From positions 124,001 through 188,000 of the forward strand of contig OY762508.1 in assembly GCA_963665975.1 (NCBI GenBank): a stretch of 64,000 nucleotides of DNA, read 5' to 3'. Position 1 is the stretch's first letter. Each line of letters begins with the position of its first letter. Below, piece after piece: positions 48,580-56,888 of the stretch. The notes beneath the pieces were generated by a model. That model searched no databases, was not told where the DNA came from, and saw only the letters and a program-made list of their open reading frames with translations. This stretch comes from G963665975 sp963665975 (lineage in GTDB: Bacteria > Bacteroidota > Rhodothermia > Rhodothermales > Bin80). A program made the translations under genes and the position numbers.

Positions 48580-48779
48580 CCACAGAGGAGATTCGCATTG
48601 TGGATGCCAGGAGTATTTCTCCCAACTCCGAGAGGGATTGGCCACAAAGCCGTACTTCAGGCAAGTTAGTGCCAATTGCTATTGTGGAGCCGTCCGCGTG
48701 TATCAAAGTCATCGCGACGCCCGCAAGTCCAGCCTGGTATTCACCGTTCTCGGTCGAGATACCCGTTTTTCGGATTTCG

Positions 48780-48787
48780 TAAATCAT
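48780..48787 (+). repeat. Left copy of 8-bp target site duplication
   Basis: TAAATCAT directly borders the left terminal repeat of the TnpB element and is identical to the bases after its right end (50096-50103). One copy is needed to keep the interrupted IclR frame, which supports its being a true target duplication. Confidence 0.85.
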
Positions 48788-48852
48788 GGGAATTATATAC
48801 CAAAGTGCCGACAGGTTGTGAACCTTTACGGAACAGGTGCGTATAATTCATT

Positions 48853-50082
48853 ATGATTAAGACGGTTACATACCGGTTGACAGGCGTACGCAAGCCGTCG
48901 CACGTCCAGTTGAATGCGTTGTTTGCGCACCTCACGTGGCTGCGCTATGAAGCAGTCTCGTATTGCCGCGACGAATGGTGGGATGCAGGAGAGAGCACAA
49001 GTGCGTTTGACTTGTACAAGGTGCTCACCGAGTGTCGCAAGGGATCAAGAGCCGCCAGACAGTGGGGCGTGCAGCCGCAACGATCCATCCTAAAACGTGT
49101 TCACGAGGGCTACAAAAAGCTGTTTGCCGGTCAGGGCAAACGTCCACGTCTCCGCAAAAACGTACGATCGTTCGAGTCGGTCGGACCGGTCAACCGGTCT
49201 GGCGACCGATACTACGTGTCCGTCAAGGGTGTCGGCAAGCTCCGCTTCCGTGACAAACAAGGCGTCTTAGAGTCTGCAACCGTTCGGCGTTGACGCATCG
49301 TTCGCCACGCGCTCGGTAGCGGCTACGACATCCAACTCGTTACCGAGACAAACGAACCGGAGCCCGGGCCGGATACGCGACCGCCCGTAGGCATCGACTT
49401 TGGCCTAAAGGCCGTCTGTACGTTGTCGAATGGTGCGCAGTATTGGCCAGAGCACATTAGCGACGCACGCGAACGCAAGCTATCGCGTAAGCTGTCGAAG
49501 GCGAAGCGCGACAGCCGAAACCATCACAAAAAGAAATTGGCGCGCCAGAAGGAGATGGCGCGTAACCGGATCCGGCGTAAGAACGCGTGCCACCGGATCA
49601 CGTCCGACATCATCCAACAGCACAGTGCCAACCTGGTGCTGGAGGAGTCGCAAGTCCGGAACCTGATGGCGAAGGGCGGCAACCGCAAGCGTGGCCTAAA
49701 CCGTTCGTCTGCGGCCAAGTCGCTTGGAACCGTGAAACTCATGCTCGACCAAAAGGCCAAGCGGGCCAATGGTCGAGCCATACGAGTCAAGGCAGCCTAT
49801 ACGTCACAGACGTGTTCACGTTGTGGCGTCCGTAATGCCGATCTAACGTTAGCGGATCGCGTGTACGTGTGTCCGTGCGGTAACGTGTTGGATCGTGACA
49901 TTAATGCTGCCATGAACGTCCTTTCGGCAGGCTTACGCCTGGGAGGCTGGGAATATCTCGAAGAGATTCGGGAGCATTGCCTTCGTGCGGGAAAGGACGG
50001 AACCAATGGAGTGCCTCTGGGACGGCGACAAGCCAGACTACGCACTGCTACCGCACAGAACCATATGCCTGTCGGCACATAG
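48853..50082 (+). pseudogene. tnpB: TnpB (IS605 OrfB) RNA-guided nuclease with one in-frame TGA
   Basis: A frame of 409 codons is interrupted only by TGA at 49291-49293. The N-terminal half (VTYRLTGVRKPSHVQLNALF, RQWGVQPQRSILKRVHEGYKK) is the recognition-lobe-like part. The rest holds the RuvC core with Asp182 (VGIDFGLKAV), Glu264 (LVLEESQVRNL) and Asp349 (DRDINAAMN), and a zinc finger with Cys321, Cys324, Cys340 and Cys342. All catalytic residues are kept, so apart from the TGA it looks functional. TnpB proteins are RNA-guided DNA nucleases that help their elements persist. Start ATG 48853 follows a TATAAT-like box (TATAATTCATT). The TGA lies between the two lobes; split expression from an internal start is possible but unproven. 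Confidence 0.85.
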
Positions 50083-50095
50083 GTATATAATTCCC
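49930..50095 (+). ncRNA. Putative omega (guide-scaffold) RNA at the 3' end of the TnpB element
   Basis: In studied TnpB elements the guide RNA covers the 3' end of tnpB and stops just past the right element end, so that flanking DNA becomes the guide. Here tnpB ends 13 bases before the element border, leaving room only for an overlapping RNA. A guide would start with TAAATCATCC. Bounds are approximate and no structure was calculated; this is inference from family knowledge. Confidence 0.3.
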
Positions 50096-50103
50096 TAAAT
50101 CAT
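50096..50103 (+). repeat. Right copy of 8-bp target site duplication
   Basis: TAAATCAT, identical to 48780-48787, follows the right terminal repeat of the TnpB element immediately. It is part of the IclR-family coding sequence on the minus strand (codons for Met-Ile and the first two bases of Tyr). Confidence 0.85.
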
Positions 50104-50300
50104 CCCTGTCAACTCGTCCGGATCCGTAATCGTTGCATCCGTGAACCTTGTGAGGGTGTACCGACCCAGCAATGACGCGAGTTCGTCTGAGCCCGTCAAT
50201 GCGAGCAGTGCCTTTCCAACTGCGGTGGCATGCAGTGGAAGCCGGGTGCCGATCGGTAGAGCTCACAACAAGATCCAGGCGCGACACAGATTACGCTCCG

Positions 50301-50620
50301 CACAACAGGCAGCTTCCGTCCGATGCATCCTTATGGTAAAACCGGAAGCTCCACCCTGCGTAAATCCCATGCAATATGTAGTTCAGCAGACGCTTACCCC
50401 ACAACGGAAAAATACAAAAACCGCCACTCTGCTCGTCCGGCAACGGAGCGTTAGCCCACACGGAGTCAACAACTAGACCATCGGTCTCTGGTGGGGAGGC
50501 AGCTAGCCGAGCGAGGAGCACGAATACCGTTTCGGACGGTACTGGCGATAACAAACGCGAAAGCCCAAACGCTGTGATGATACCCCTTTACAGCCGGGTC
50601 CAGTCTTGTAAAAAGTCCCT
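50301..50620. other. No recognised gene; presumed lost 5' part of the IclR gene
   Basis: A minus frame (50291-50554) is open but shows no IclR HTH or other known pattern. By position it should have carried the DNA-binding domain of the interrupted regulator. Either that part was deleted or it has decayed beyond recognition. Confidence 0.4.
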
Positions 50621-50650
50621 ATTGTATCCATTGTATCCATTGTCTACATT
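50621..50650 (+). promoter_or_regulatory. Operator-like triple ATTGT repeat upstream of MFS transporter
   Basis: ATTGTATCC occurs twice in tandem, followed by ATTGTCTACATT. This is the best copy of the motif shared with 48393-48422 (reverse) and, more weakly, 42061-42090. It lies about 120 bases upstream of the transporter start and would suit repression or activation by a sugar-responsive regulator. Confidence 0.5.
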
Positions 50651-50772
50651 AATGTTACTCTAATGAAATAAAGGGCTTGATTTGGTAAAGGTTTAACAAG
50701 GCCCGTAGCTAACGACTGGGGTTGGAACCACAGACACACCGCGGATAGCGCCACGCAACTAGGGAGGAGCTC

Positions 50773-52026
50773 ATGACTATTCCAAAACGGTTTGTCCTGG
50801 TATTCGGTACGTTCCTCCTTTCAGTTCTTCTACTGTTCGACAGAATTGCGATCTCCGCGTCTGCCCCAGCGATCTCCGAATCGCTGTCGCTGAGCCCGAC
50901 TCAAATGGGTTGGGTGCTATCCATCTTTGCCCTCGGATACGCACTCTTTCAAACCCCAACCGGCATCTTAGCCGACCGGATTGGACCCCGAAAAGTGCTC
51001 ACCGCCGTAGTTACGTTCTGGTCCATCTTTACAGCTCTTACGGGAGCCGCGTTCAACTTCGTCTCAATACTCATTTACCGATTTCTCTTTGGCGTGGGTG
51101 AGGCTGGCGCGTTCCCGGGGATCGCCCGTGCCACGTTCTCTTGGATCCCGATGAAGGAGAGAGGAATCGTGAATGGGATCAACTTCTCTGGCGCGCGCCT
51201 GGGCCCGGCATTGGCCCTGCCAGTTGTGGCGTGGATGATCGAGCTTATGGGCTGGCGTCAAATGTTCGTGGTGCTTGGACTAATCGGCATCGTCTGGGCC
51301 GTCTTCTGGTATCTGTGGTTTCGTAACGATCCCACCCAGCACGCAAGCATCACAAGTGCTGAGCGGGATTACATACTTGAGACTCGCCAGCAGCCTGACC
51401 CGAGTCAGTCGGCCGTGTTGTCGCTCCGAACCCTGATGGCCTCGAAGAACATGTGGCTGACCATGGTGCAGTATTTCTGCAGCAACTTCACCTTCTTCTT
51501 CACGCTGACGTGGCTGTTCCCTCACATCAAGCAGACCTACGGATTGGAGATGATGGAGGCAGCCGTGTACTCGGCGGCGCCACTCGTCGCGGGCGCAATC
51601 GGCCACTTGTTTTCGGGCTGGCTCGTTGACAAGATCTACTCCTCCGGACGCTGGAGATTGTCTAGACTATTGCCGGCCGCCCTCGGTTTCTCGCTCGCAG
51701 CCGTGGGCCTGGTGGCGAGCGTGTTCATGGATGATGTGGTCGGCGCCATTGCCTTCCTATCCATTGCCATTTTCGGCGCCGACATGACCCTTAGCCCGTC
51801 CTGGTCGTTTTGCGTTGATATCGGTCGGCGTCACTCCGGCGCGGTTTCCGGAACAATGAACATGGCCGGCAACCTGGGATCGTTTGTGACCGCGCTGGCC
51901 TTCCCCTACATGTTGACATGGACCGGCACAACCACGCCATTCTTCCTGGCCGCTGCCGTTGCCAACGTTCTCGCGATCTTCATCTGGCTGGCCATGAAGC
52001 CTGATCGGCCGCTTGAAGAATACTAG
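50773..52026 (+). CDS. MFS transporter, sugar-acid/anion:cation symporter type
   Basis: This 417-residue integral membrane protein has about 12 helices. The start follows GGGAGGAG at a good distance. It has the ACS-family features FDRIAISASAPAISESLSLS in helix 1, the loop motif GILADRIGPRKV after helix 2, YRFLFGVGEAGAFPGIARAT in helix 4 and NGINFSGARLGPAL in helix 5. Members bring in hexuronates, galactonate, glucarate and related acids with protons. It lies immediately upstream of two glycosidase genes in the same direction, so it may import their products. The A+T-rich upstream region carries the ATTGT-type operator-like motif. Confidence 0.88.
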   Translation: MTIPKRFVLVFGTFLLSVLLLFDRIAISASAPAISESLSLSPTQMGWVLSIFALGYALFQTPTGILADRIGPRKVLTAVVTFWSIFTALTGAAFNFVSILIYRFLFGVGEAGAFPGIARATFSWIPMKERGIVNGINFSGARLGPALALPVVAWMIELMGWRQMFVVLGLIGIVWAVFWYLWFRNDPTQHASITSAERDYILETRQQPDPSQSAVLSLRTLMASKNMWLTMVQYFCSNFTFFFTLTWLFPHIKQTYGLEMMEAAVYSAAPLVAGAIGHLFSGWLVDKIYSSGRWRLSRLLPAALGFSLAAVGLVASVFMDDVVGAIAFLSIAIFGADMTLSPSWSFCVDIGRRHSGAVSGTMNMAGNLGSFVTALAFPYMLTWTGTTTPFFLAAAVANVLAIFIWLAMKPDRPLEEY

Positions 52027-52058
52027 ACTCTTCCTTCCATCATTCACCGAGCGATCCG

Positions 52059-53972
52059 ATGAGAGCATTCTGCTTTGCTTTCAGTTCGCGGACTCGATCC
52101 GCTGCAGCCTTGTCGTTGCGGGACGGACAAATAGAAACCAAAGACCTTGCGTGGTCAACAACTAGACAGGTACGGCGAAGGCTTGCCGTCATCCCAATCG
52201 CCTGCCTGCTTTTCGGAAATGTTGCGGCAGCCGGGGCTCAGGATGCTACGATCACGGGCGAGCTGAAGACGTGGCACAGGGTTACGCTCTCGTTTGCGGG
52301 GCCGGAGACAAGTGAAGCTGCCGAACCAAATCCGTTTACCGACTATCGACTACTCGTGACGTTCAGGAATGGAGACTATTCCGTAGTCGTACCGGGATTC
52401 TACGCGGCCGATGGCAATGCCGGAGAAACCAGTGCCGACGGAGGAAACGTCTGGCGCGTGCACTTCTCTCCGAATATGCCTGGCGAATGGACGTACAACG
52501 CATCGTTCCGCACGGGTCCCAATATCGCGTTATCCCCTGCCCAACATGCAGGCGTCCAGACCGGGTTCAATGGCGAAAGGGGTTCGTTTGCCGTCGAACC
52601 TACAGACAAGACCGGACGCGACTTTCGGCACCACGGACGACTGGAGTATGTCGGTGAGCACTACTTCCGATTCGCGGGTAGCGGGGATTACTACCTCAAA
52701 GGAGGGGCCGATAGCCCGGAGAACTTCCTGGGATTCCACGAAATCGACAATACGTACGATCTAAGACGACCGAACGGATTCATCCACAAGTTTGAGCCCC
52801 ACGTCAGCGACTGGCGGCCGGGCGATCCGACCTGGCAGGGCGGAAAGGGCAAAGGAATTATCGGCGCCCTCAACTACCTCGCAGGCAAGGGGATAAACAG
52901 TGTCTACTTCCTCACATACAATGTGGATGCCGGCGACGGCAAAGATACCTGGATGTGGACCGACCCGGACGAGAGGAAAAGATTCGATACGAGTAAACTC
53001 GACCAATGGGAGATCGTCTTCGACCACATGGACCGCCTCGGCATGATGCTGCATGTCGTGACCCAGGAGCGCGAGAATGACTTTGACCTTGGGCAATCTC
53101 CAGGTCTGAACCCCGTGCGCAGCCTCTATTACAGAGAACTTGTTGCGCGCTTTGCACACCACAACGCTGTCATTTGGAATCTGGGTGAAGAGAATAATGT
53201 CCCGGATTCCGATCGAAAGGACATTGCGAACTACATCCGATCCATAGATCCGTACGACCACCCCATCACGGTCCACACGCACCCTCACGAGGCCATGACG
53301 TTCTATGACGGTCTGTTGGGTGATCCGAACTTCGAAGCAACCTCCATTCAGGCGGACATGGGCGTGTTCAACCGGGATGCTGATGTTTTGAGGCAGCGCT
53401 CGGCAAAAGCTGGACGCAAGTGGGCGATATTTGGAGACGAGCAACAGCCGTCAAGAGTCGGTATCGCTCCCGATGCGGTCGATCCTACTCACGACCTGCC
53501 GCGCAAACAGGCCCTGTGGGGAAACCTCATGGGCGGAGGTTCCGGTGTTGAGTGGTATTTCGGTTCGAAATACCCACCATGCGGAGACCTGACCTGTGAG
53601 GACCTGAGGACGCGGGATACGATGTACGAACAAACCAGATACGCACTCGAATTTTTTCAGACGTATCTGCCGTTCTGGGAAATGGAGCCTGACAACGGCC
53701 TTGCGTTTAGTTACGGTGCTCTCGTGCTGGCCAATCCTGGCGAGATCTATGCTGTCTATTTGCCCAACGGCGGTCCCTCAGAACTGGATCTTGAGGACGA
53801 ATACACATTCGACGTGCGCTGGTACAATCCTAGGACTGGCGGTGCTCTCGAGACCGGTACCGTAACCACCATTGAAGGCGAGGCTTACGTCTCGCTGGGC
53901 CTGCCTCCCCAAGATGACCATCAGGATTGGGTGGCACTCATTACCAGGGCTGACAGAAACGCCCAGTACTAG
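52059..53972 (+). CDS. Secreted DUF5060-domain glycoside hydrolase
   Basis: From ATG 52059 the protein has 637 residues; the first ~45 are basic and precede a signal peptide (LAVIPIACLLFGNVAAAGAQ), so the real start may be nearer 52170. After it comes a beta-sandwich DUF5060-type domain (GELKTWHRVTLSFAGPETSE, GFYAADGNAG, WRVHFSPNMPGEWTY). A TIM-barrel glycosidase follows with likely acid/base Glu in WNLGEENN and nucleophile Glu in WAIFGDEQQP. A C-terminal collagen-binding-like beta-sandwich closes it (VRWYNPRTGGALETGTV, QDWVALI). It probably cleaves polysaccharides outside the cytoplasm; the substrate is unknown. A paralog follows in tandem. Confidence 0.85.
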   Translation: MRAFCFAFSSRTRSAAALSLRDGQIETKDLAWSTTRQVRRRLAVIPIACLLFGNVAAAGAQDATITGELKTWHRVTLSFAGPETSEAAEPNPFTDYRLLVTFRNGDYSVVVPGFYAADGNAGETSADGGNVWRVHFSPNMPGEWTYNASFRTGPNIALSPAQHAGVQTGFNGERGSFAVEPTDKTGRDFRHHGRLEYVGEHYFRFAGSGDYYLKGGADSPENFLGFHEIDNTYDLRRPNGFIHKFEPHVSDWRPGDPTWQGGKGKGIIGALNYLAGKGINSVYFLTYNVDAGDGKDTWMWTDPDERKRFDTSKLDQWEIVFDHMDRLGMMLHVVTQERENDFDLGQSPGLNPVRSLYYRELVARFAHHNAVIWNLGEENNVPDSDRKDIANYIRSIDPYDHPITVHTHPHEAMTFYDGLLGDPNFEATSIQADMGVFNRDADVLRQRSAKAGRKWAIFGDEQQPSRVGIAPDAVDPTHDLPRKQALWGNLMGGGSGVEWYFGSKYPPCGDLTCEDLRTRDTMYEQTRYALEFFQTYLPFWEMEPDNGLAFSYGALVLANPGEIYAVYLPNGGPSELDLEDEYTFDVRWYNPRTGGALETGTVTTIEGEAYVSLGLPPQDDHQDWVALITRADRNAQY

Positions 53973-54094
53973 TAATCCTCAGATAACGAACCTTGACCGA
54001 ACCGATGAACGACATCACGCTCCGAAACTGGGTCGCCACGACGCCAGCAACCCGCAAGAGAAGATTGGGTGTCAGGCCGGGATATCCGGGATCT

Positions 54095-55960
54095 ATGCCC
54101 CCAAAACGTCTTTGGACGCTTCTTTTTGTTTTGCTCCTCCCACTGGTCATGGCCTCGACATGTGAGCAGGCGAGCGACCGTTCCGGAGAGCCAACGGCGG
54201 CTGAGGCTTCCGGAGAGCCAACGGCGCCTCAGGTTTCCGGCGAGCTGAAGACATGGCATCGTGTGACAATCTCATTCGACGGTCCGGAGTCCAGCGAGAC
54301 GGCTACTCCAAATCCATTTACAGACTATCGACTGGATGTAGCCTTTACGCGCGGGAATCAGACTGTGGTTGTCCCGGGTTTCTACGCAGCGGATGGTGAT
54401 GCCGCGAACTCCAGCGCCGAGAGCGGAAGCATATGGCAGGTCCATTTTTCACCAAACGAAGAGGGCGAATGGAGCTATCAGGCATCGTTCCGCGCCGGTC
54501 AGGATGTTGCGATCGCCACTGATCCGATGGCTGGAGAACCGACTGCATTTGACGGAGCCTCGGGGTCATTCACTGTGCTTCCCTCGGACAAAGGAGATCA
54601 AGATTTCCGGCGTCACGGGCTACTGCAGTATGTGGGCGAACACCACTACCGATTCGCCGGAAGTGGTACGTACTATCTCAAGGTCGGGGCGGACAGCCCG
54701 GAGAATTTCCTTGCATACGACGAGATAGACGGGACCTTCGACGCAGACGCCGGCTCAGGAAGCTACGAGCAGGTAGGGACCTTCATCCACCAATACCAAG
54801 CGCACGTCCAGGACTGGCGTGACGGCGATCCCAGTTGGAAGGACGGCAAGGGCAAAGGAATCATCGGCGCCCTCAACTATCTGGCAGGAAAAGGGATGAA
54901 CAGTGTCTATTTCCTGACCTACAACATTGAGGGCGGGGATGGCCGGGACACGTGGATGTGGACCGATGTTGACGAGAGGGAACGATTCGACGTCAGCAAA
55001 TTGGCACAGTGGGAGATTGTATTCGCTCATATGGACCGACTTGGCATCATGCTTCACGTCGTCACACAAGAGACAGAGAATGATAGCAACCTCGGGGGCA
55101 GTGTTGGGCTGAATCCAGTTCGTGAGCTATACTATCGTGAACTCGTCGCGCGCTTCGGCCATCACAATGCCGTGACCTGGAACCTGGGAGAGGAGAACAA
55201 CACTCCCGATGCCGATCGGAAAATGATCGCGGGCTTCATTCGTTCACTGGATTCCTATGATCATCCGATCACCGTCCACACGAAGGCCAACCGGGCGATG
55301 TGGTTCTACGACGGCATTCTTGGGGATCCAAACTTCGAAGCGACCTCCATCCAGGCCGACATGGGTGACTACAATCGAGACGCTATTGTGCTGCGGCAGC
55401 TCTCGGAGCGCGCTGGACGAAAGTGGGCCATCTTCGGAGACGAGCAGCAGCCGGCGTGGCTGGGTGCCGCTCCCGATGCAGTCGACCCGACGCACGACTT
55501 GCCGCGCAAACAAGCGCTCTGGGGAAACCTCATGGGTGGCGGTTCCGGTGTGGAGTGGTATTTCGGCAGCCGTAACCCCTGTATGGACATCGACTGCGAA
55601 GACTGGCGGACGCGCGAGATCTTGTGGGATCAATCACGCTACGCTCTGGACTTCTTCAGAAAGTACCTCCCCTTCTGGGAAATGGAGCCAGACAACGGCC
55701 TTGCATTCGCATACGGAAACCTCGTGCTCGCCAAGCCGGGCGAAACATACGCCGTGTATTTGCCGACAGGAGGTCAAACTGCGCTTGATCTCGAAAGAGA
55801 CGAGGGTACGTTTAACGTACAGTGGTACAATCCAAGATCAGGCGGAGAGCTCCAGTCCGGCAACGTGACGACGGTCGAAGGCGGCGGGATTGTATCGCTG
55901 GGCGAACCCCCGGCAGATCCTGACCAGGATTGGGCCGTGCTGGTGACCCACTCGGAGTAG
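54095..55960 (+). CDS. DUF5060-domain glycoside hydrolase, tandem paralog
   Basis: From ATG 54095 (PKRLWTLLFVLLLPLVMA signal) the protein has 621 residues; the frame is open upstream to 53993. It has the same three-part layout as the preceding gene, with WNLGEENNTPDADRK and WAIFGDEQQPAWLG carrying the probable catalytic Glu residues and a closing QWYNPRSGGELQSGNV domain. A small imperfect repeat (SGEPTAAEA/SGEPTAPQV) follows the signal. Identity with the neighbour is high throughout, showing a tandem duplication with later divergence of the N-terminus. An ASTCEQ context could be a lipidation site, which would anchor this copy while the first is free; that is inference. Confidence 0.85.
   Translation: MPPKRLWTLLFVLLLPLVMASTCEQASDRSGEPTAAEASGEPTAPQVSGELKTWHRVTISFDGPESSETATPNPFTDYRLDVAFTRGNQTVVVPGFYAADGDAANSSAESGSIWQVHFSPNEEGEWSYQASFRAGQDVAIATDPMAGEPTAFDGASGSFTVLPSDKGDQDFRRHGLLQYVGEHHYRFAGSGTYYLKVGADSPENFLAYDEIDGTFDADAGSGSYEQVGTFIHQYQAHVQDWRDGDPSWKDGKGKGIIGALNYLAGKGMNSVYFLTYNIEGGDGRDTWMWTDVDERERFDVSKLAQWEIVFAHMDRLGIMLHVVTQETENDSNLGGSVGLNPVRELYYRELVARFGHHNAVTWNLGEENNTPDADRKMIAGFIRSLDSYDHPITVHTKANRAMWFYDGILGDPNFEATSIQADMGDYNRDAIVLRQLSERAGRKWAIFGDEQQPAWLGAAPDAVDPTHDLPRKQALWGNLMGGGSGVEWYFGSRNPCMDIDCEDWRTREILWDQSRYALDFFRKYLPFWEMEPDNGLAFAYGNLVLAKPGETYAVYLPTGGQTALDLERDEGTFNVQWYNPRSGGELQSGNVTTVEGGGIVSLGEPPADPDQDWAVLVTHSE
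54182..54235 (+). repeat. 27-bp tandem duplication in glycosidase linker
   Basis: Two 27-base units starting TCCGGAGAGCCAACGGCG lie in tandem with three mismatches and add nine linker residues to the second glycosidase. Slippage or unequal exchange is the likely cause; the frame is kept. Confidence 0.85.
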
Positions 55961-56089
55961 AGCCAGGACACTCTGAGCGGCTGCCGTTCTTCAGTCGGTC
56001 CTGCGAAAACGTGAGGACTTCGACTCAGTGCGCCTTGCATGTTCGTCCAGAGACCACTGCGCGGACAGAATCGAGAGTGAGTCGATAGG

Positions 56090-56506
56090 ATGGTCCAATT
56101 CCGCAAAATCATCTTCTGGTGTCACCTGGTTGTCGCACTTCTGGCCATGCACGTCGTCGTCGTCATGTCCGCTACCAGTGTTGTGTTGACCTATCAAAGA
56201 CAGATCCAAGACTGAGCGGCCACCAGGGGGCTTGACGGATCCCCGTCCGCTGAACACACCCAGGAGATGGCGTTGGAGTCCGTCATCCCGGCGCTGCATG
56301 GGGCGGGCTGTGGGTTGCCGAAGTCCATCAAGAAGCTTTCAGCGGCAGGCGAAGCGCTTGCCCTCTCGTTTGAGAATGGGCCGACGTTGTACATAGACTG
56401 CTACTTAGGCACAATTCTCGGTGAACGGTCTAAGTGTTCCGTGGAAACGGTAAGACCGTTCTTCCGAGATGTAAGAAAACTCCATCGTGGGCTGATGACG
56501 TCATGA
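56090..56506 (+). pseudogene. PepSY-type membrane protein, nonsense-mutated and truncated
   Basis: ATG 56090 opens KIIFWCHLVVALLAMHVVVV and SATSVVLTYQRQIQD, the first membrane helix and following motif of PepSY-associated TM proteins. TGA at 56213-56215 interrupts; the same frame resumes with HTQEMALESVIPALHG, LYIDCYLGTILGE and RPFFRDVRKLHRGL, the PepSY segment and the start of helix 2, then ends at 56506. Family proteins are about 370-500 residues, so more than half is missing. Intact relatives often act in iron reduction or sit near siderophore receptors. Confidence 0.65.
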
Positions 56507-56554
56507 GAGAGCCGGGTAATCGGAAGAGGCATTACCGGTGCAAGTAATCTGGGC

Positions 56555-56680
56555 TTACTCTTTCTGATCGTCGGTGGACGGTTTCGTCCCGTCGTCGATG
56601 CGCACGAATTCCCACTGGGCGCCGGCGACGTACGCCAGTGGCAACGTTACAAACAAGATGAGTCGTAGCAGGTAAGGCAT
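56555..56680 (-). pseudogene. 5' fragment of a secreted protein gene
   Basis: ATG 56680 begins a signal peptide (MPYLLRLILFVTLPLAYVAGA) followed by QWEFVRIDDGTKPSTDDQKE and a stop. Only 20 mature residues remain, which is too short for the exported proteins seen here. It may be the truncated beginning of a VCBS/FG-GAP-type gene like the broken one on the other strand. Confidence 0.35.
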
Positions 56681-56888
56681 AGCAGACGAGCCCCAATTCA
56701 AGACAGTAATGAGACACCAACGCTGTAGACTGGCAGAACCGTCAAGCCTACAGTCGGCCATCCAGACTCAGACGCCGTACCCTGGAATACGGAGTCGGCG
56801 GCTTGCGCGTGAAGGCCGTCTATTCCTATTCACCAGTATGGCCCCCCGGTGTTACGGGCGCGACGGTGCCAGCAAACGGTTTTTTTTT

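Larger units (their letters stand above)
48788..50095 (+). mobile_element. TnpB-only element with 28-bp terminal inverted repeats
   Basis: The left end (48788-48815) begins GGGAATTATATACC and ends GTGCCGACAGG. The right end (50068-50095) is its inverse complement with only 2 mismatches in 28. Between them lies a single gene, an IS605-OrfB/TnpB homologue starting 38 bases inside the left repeat and ending within the right one. Perfect 8-bp direct repeats flank it. IS200/IS605 elements normally have neither terminal inverted repeats nor target duplications, so the ends look like those of a DDE-transposase element whose cargo is TnpB. No transposase is encoded within, so movement would need help in trans. 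Confidence 0.85.
48575..50300 (-). pseudogene. IclR-family regulator, effector domain interrupted by the TnpB element
   Basis: On the minus strand, 50260-50096 reads GTRLPLHATAVGKALLALTG, then LLGRYTLTRFTDATITDPDE and LTGMI. After the TnpB element, 48787-48575 continues YEIRKTGISTENGEYQAG, LAGVAMTLIHADGSTIAI and GEILLASTMRI. Together these match the effector-binding domain of IclR regulators. Removing the element and one 8-bp target copy joins MI to YEIR in frame. Upstream the frame meets a TGA near 50243 and the HTH domain is not recognisable, so the gene is decayed at its 5' end too. IclR proteins typically control sugar and aromatic catabolism, which suits the surrounding genes. Confidence 0.8.

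Noticed and set aside
48360..50660. CRISPR array, because short repeats with regular spacing occur near ATTGT motifs
   Set aside because: The units are 9-10 bases without spacers and occur only two or three times; an operator is a better reading.
46828..56506. Recoding of TGA as an amino acid, because several frames (tnpB, second lyxose isomerase, PepSY gene) are interrupted by TGA only
   Set aside because: Many intact genes in the window end in TGA (for example mcrB, potA and the IorA-like gene), and other broken genes carry TAA or TAG or frameshifts, so ordinary pseudogenisation explains the pattern.
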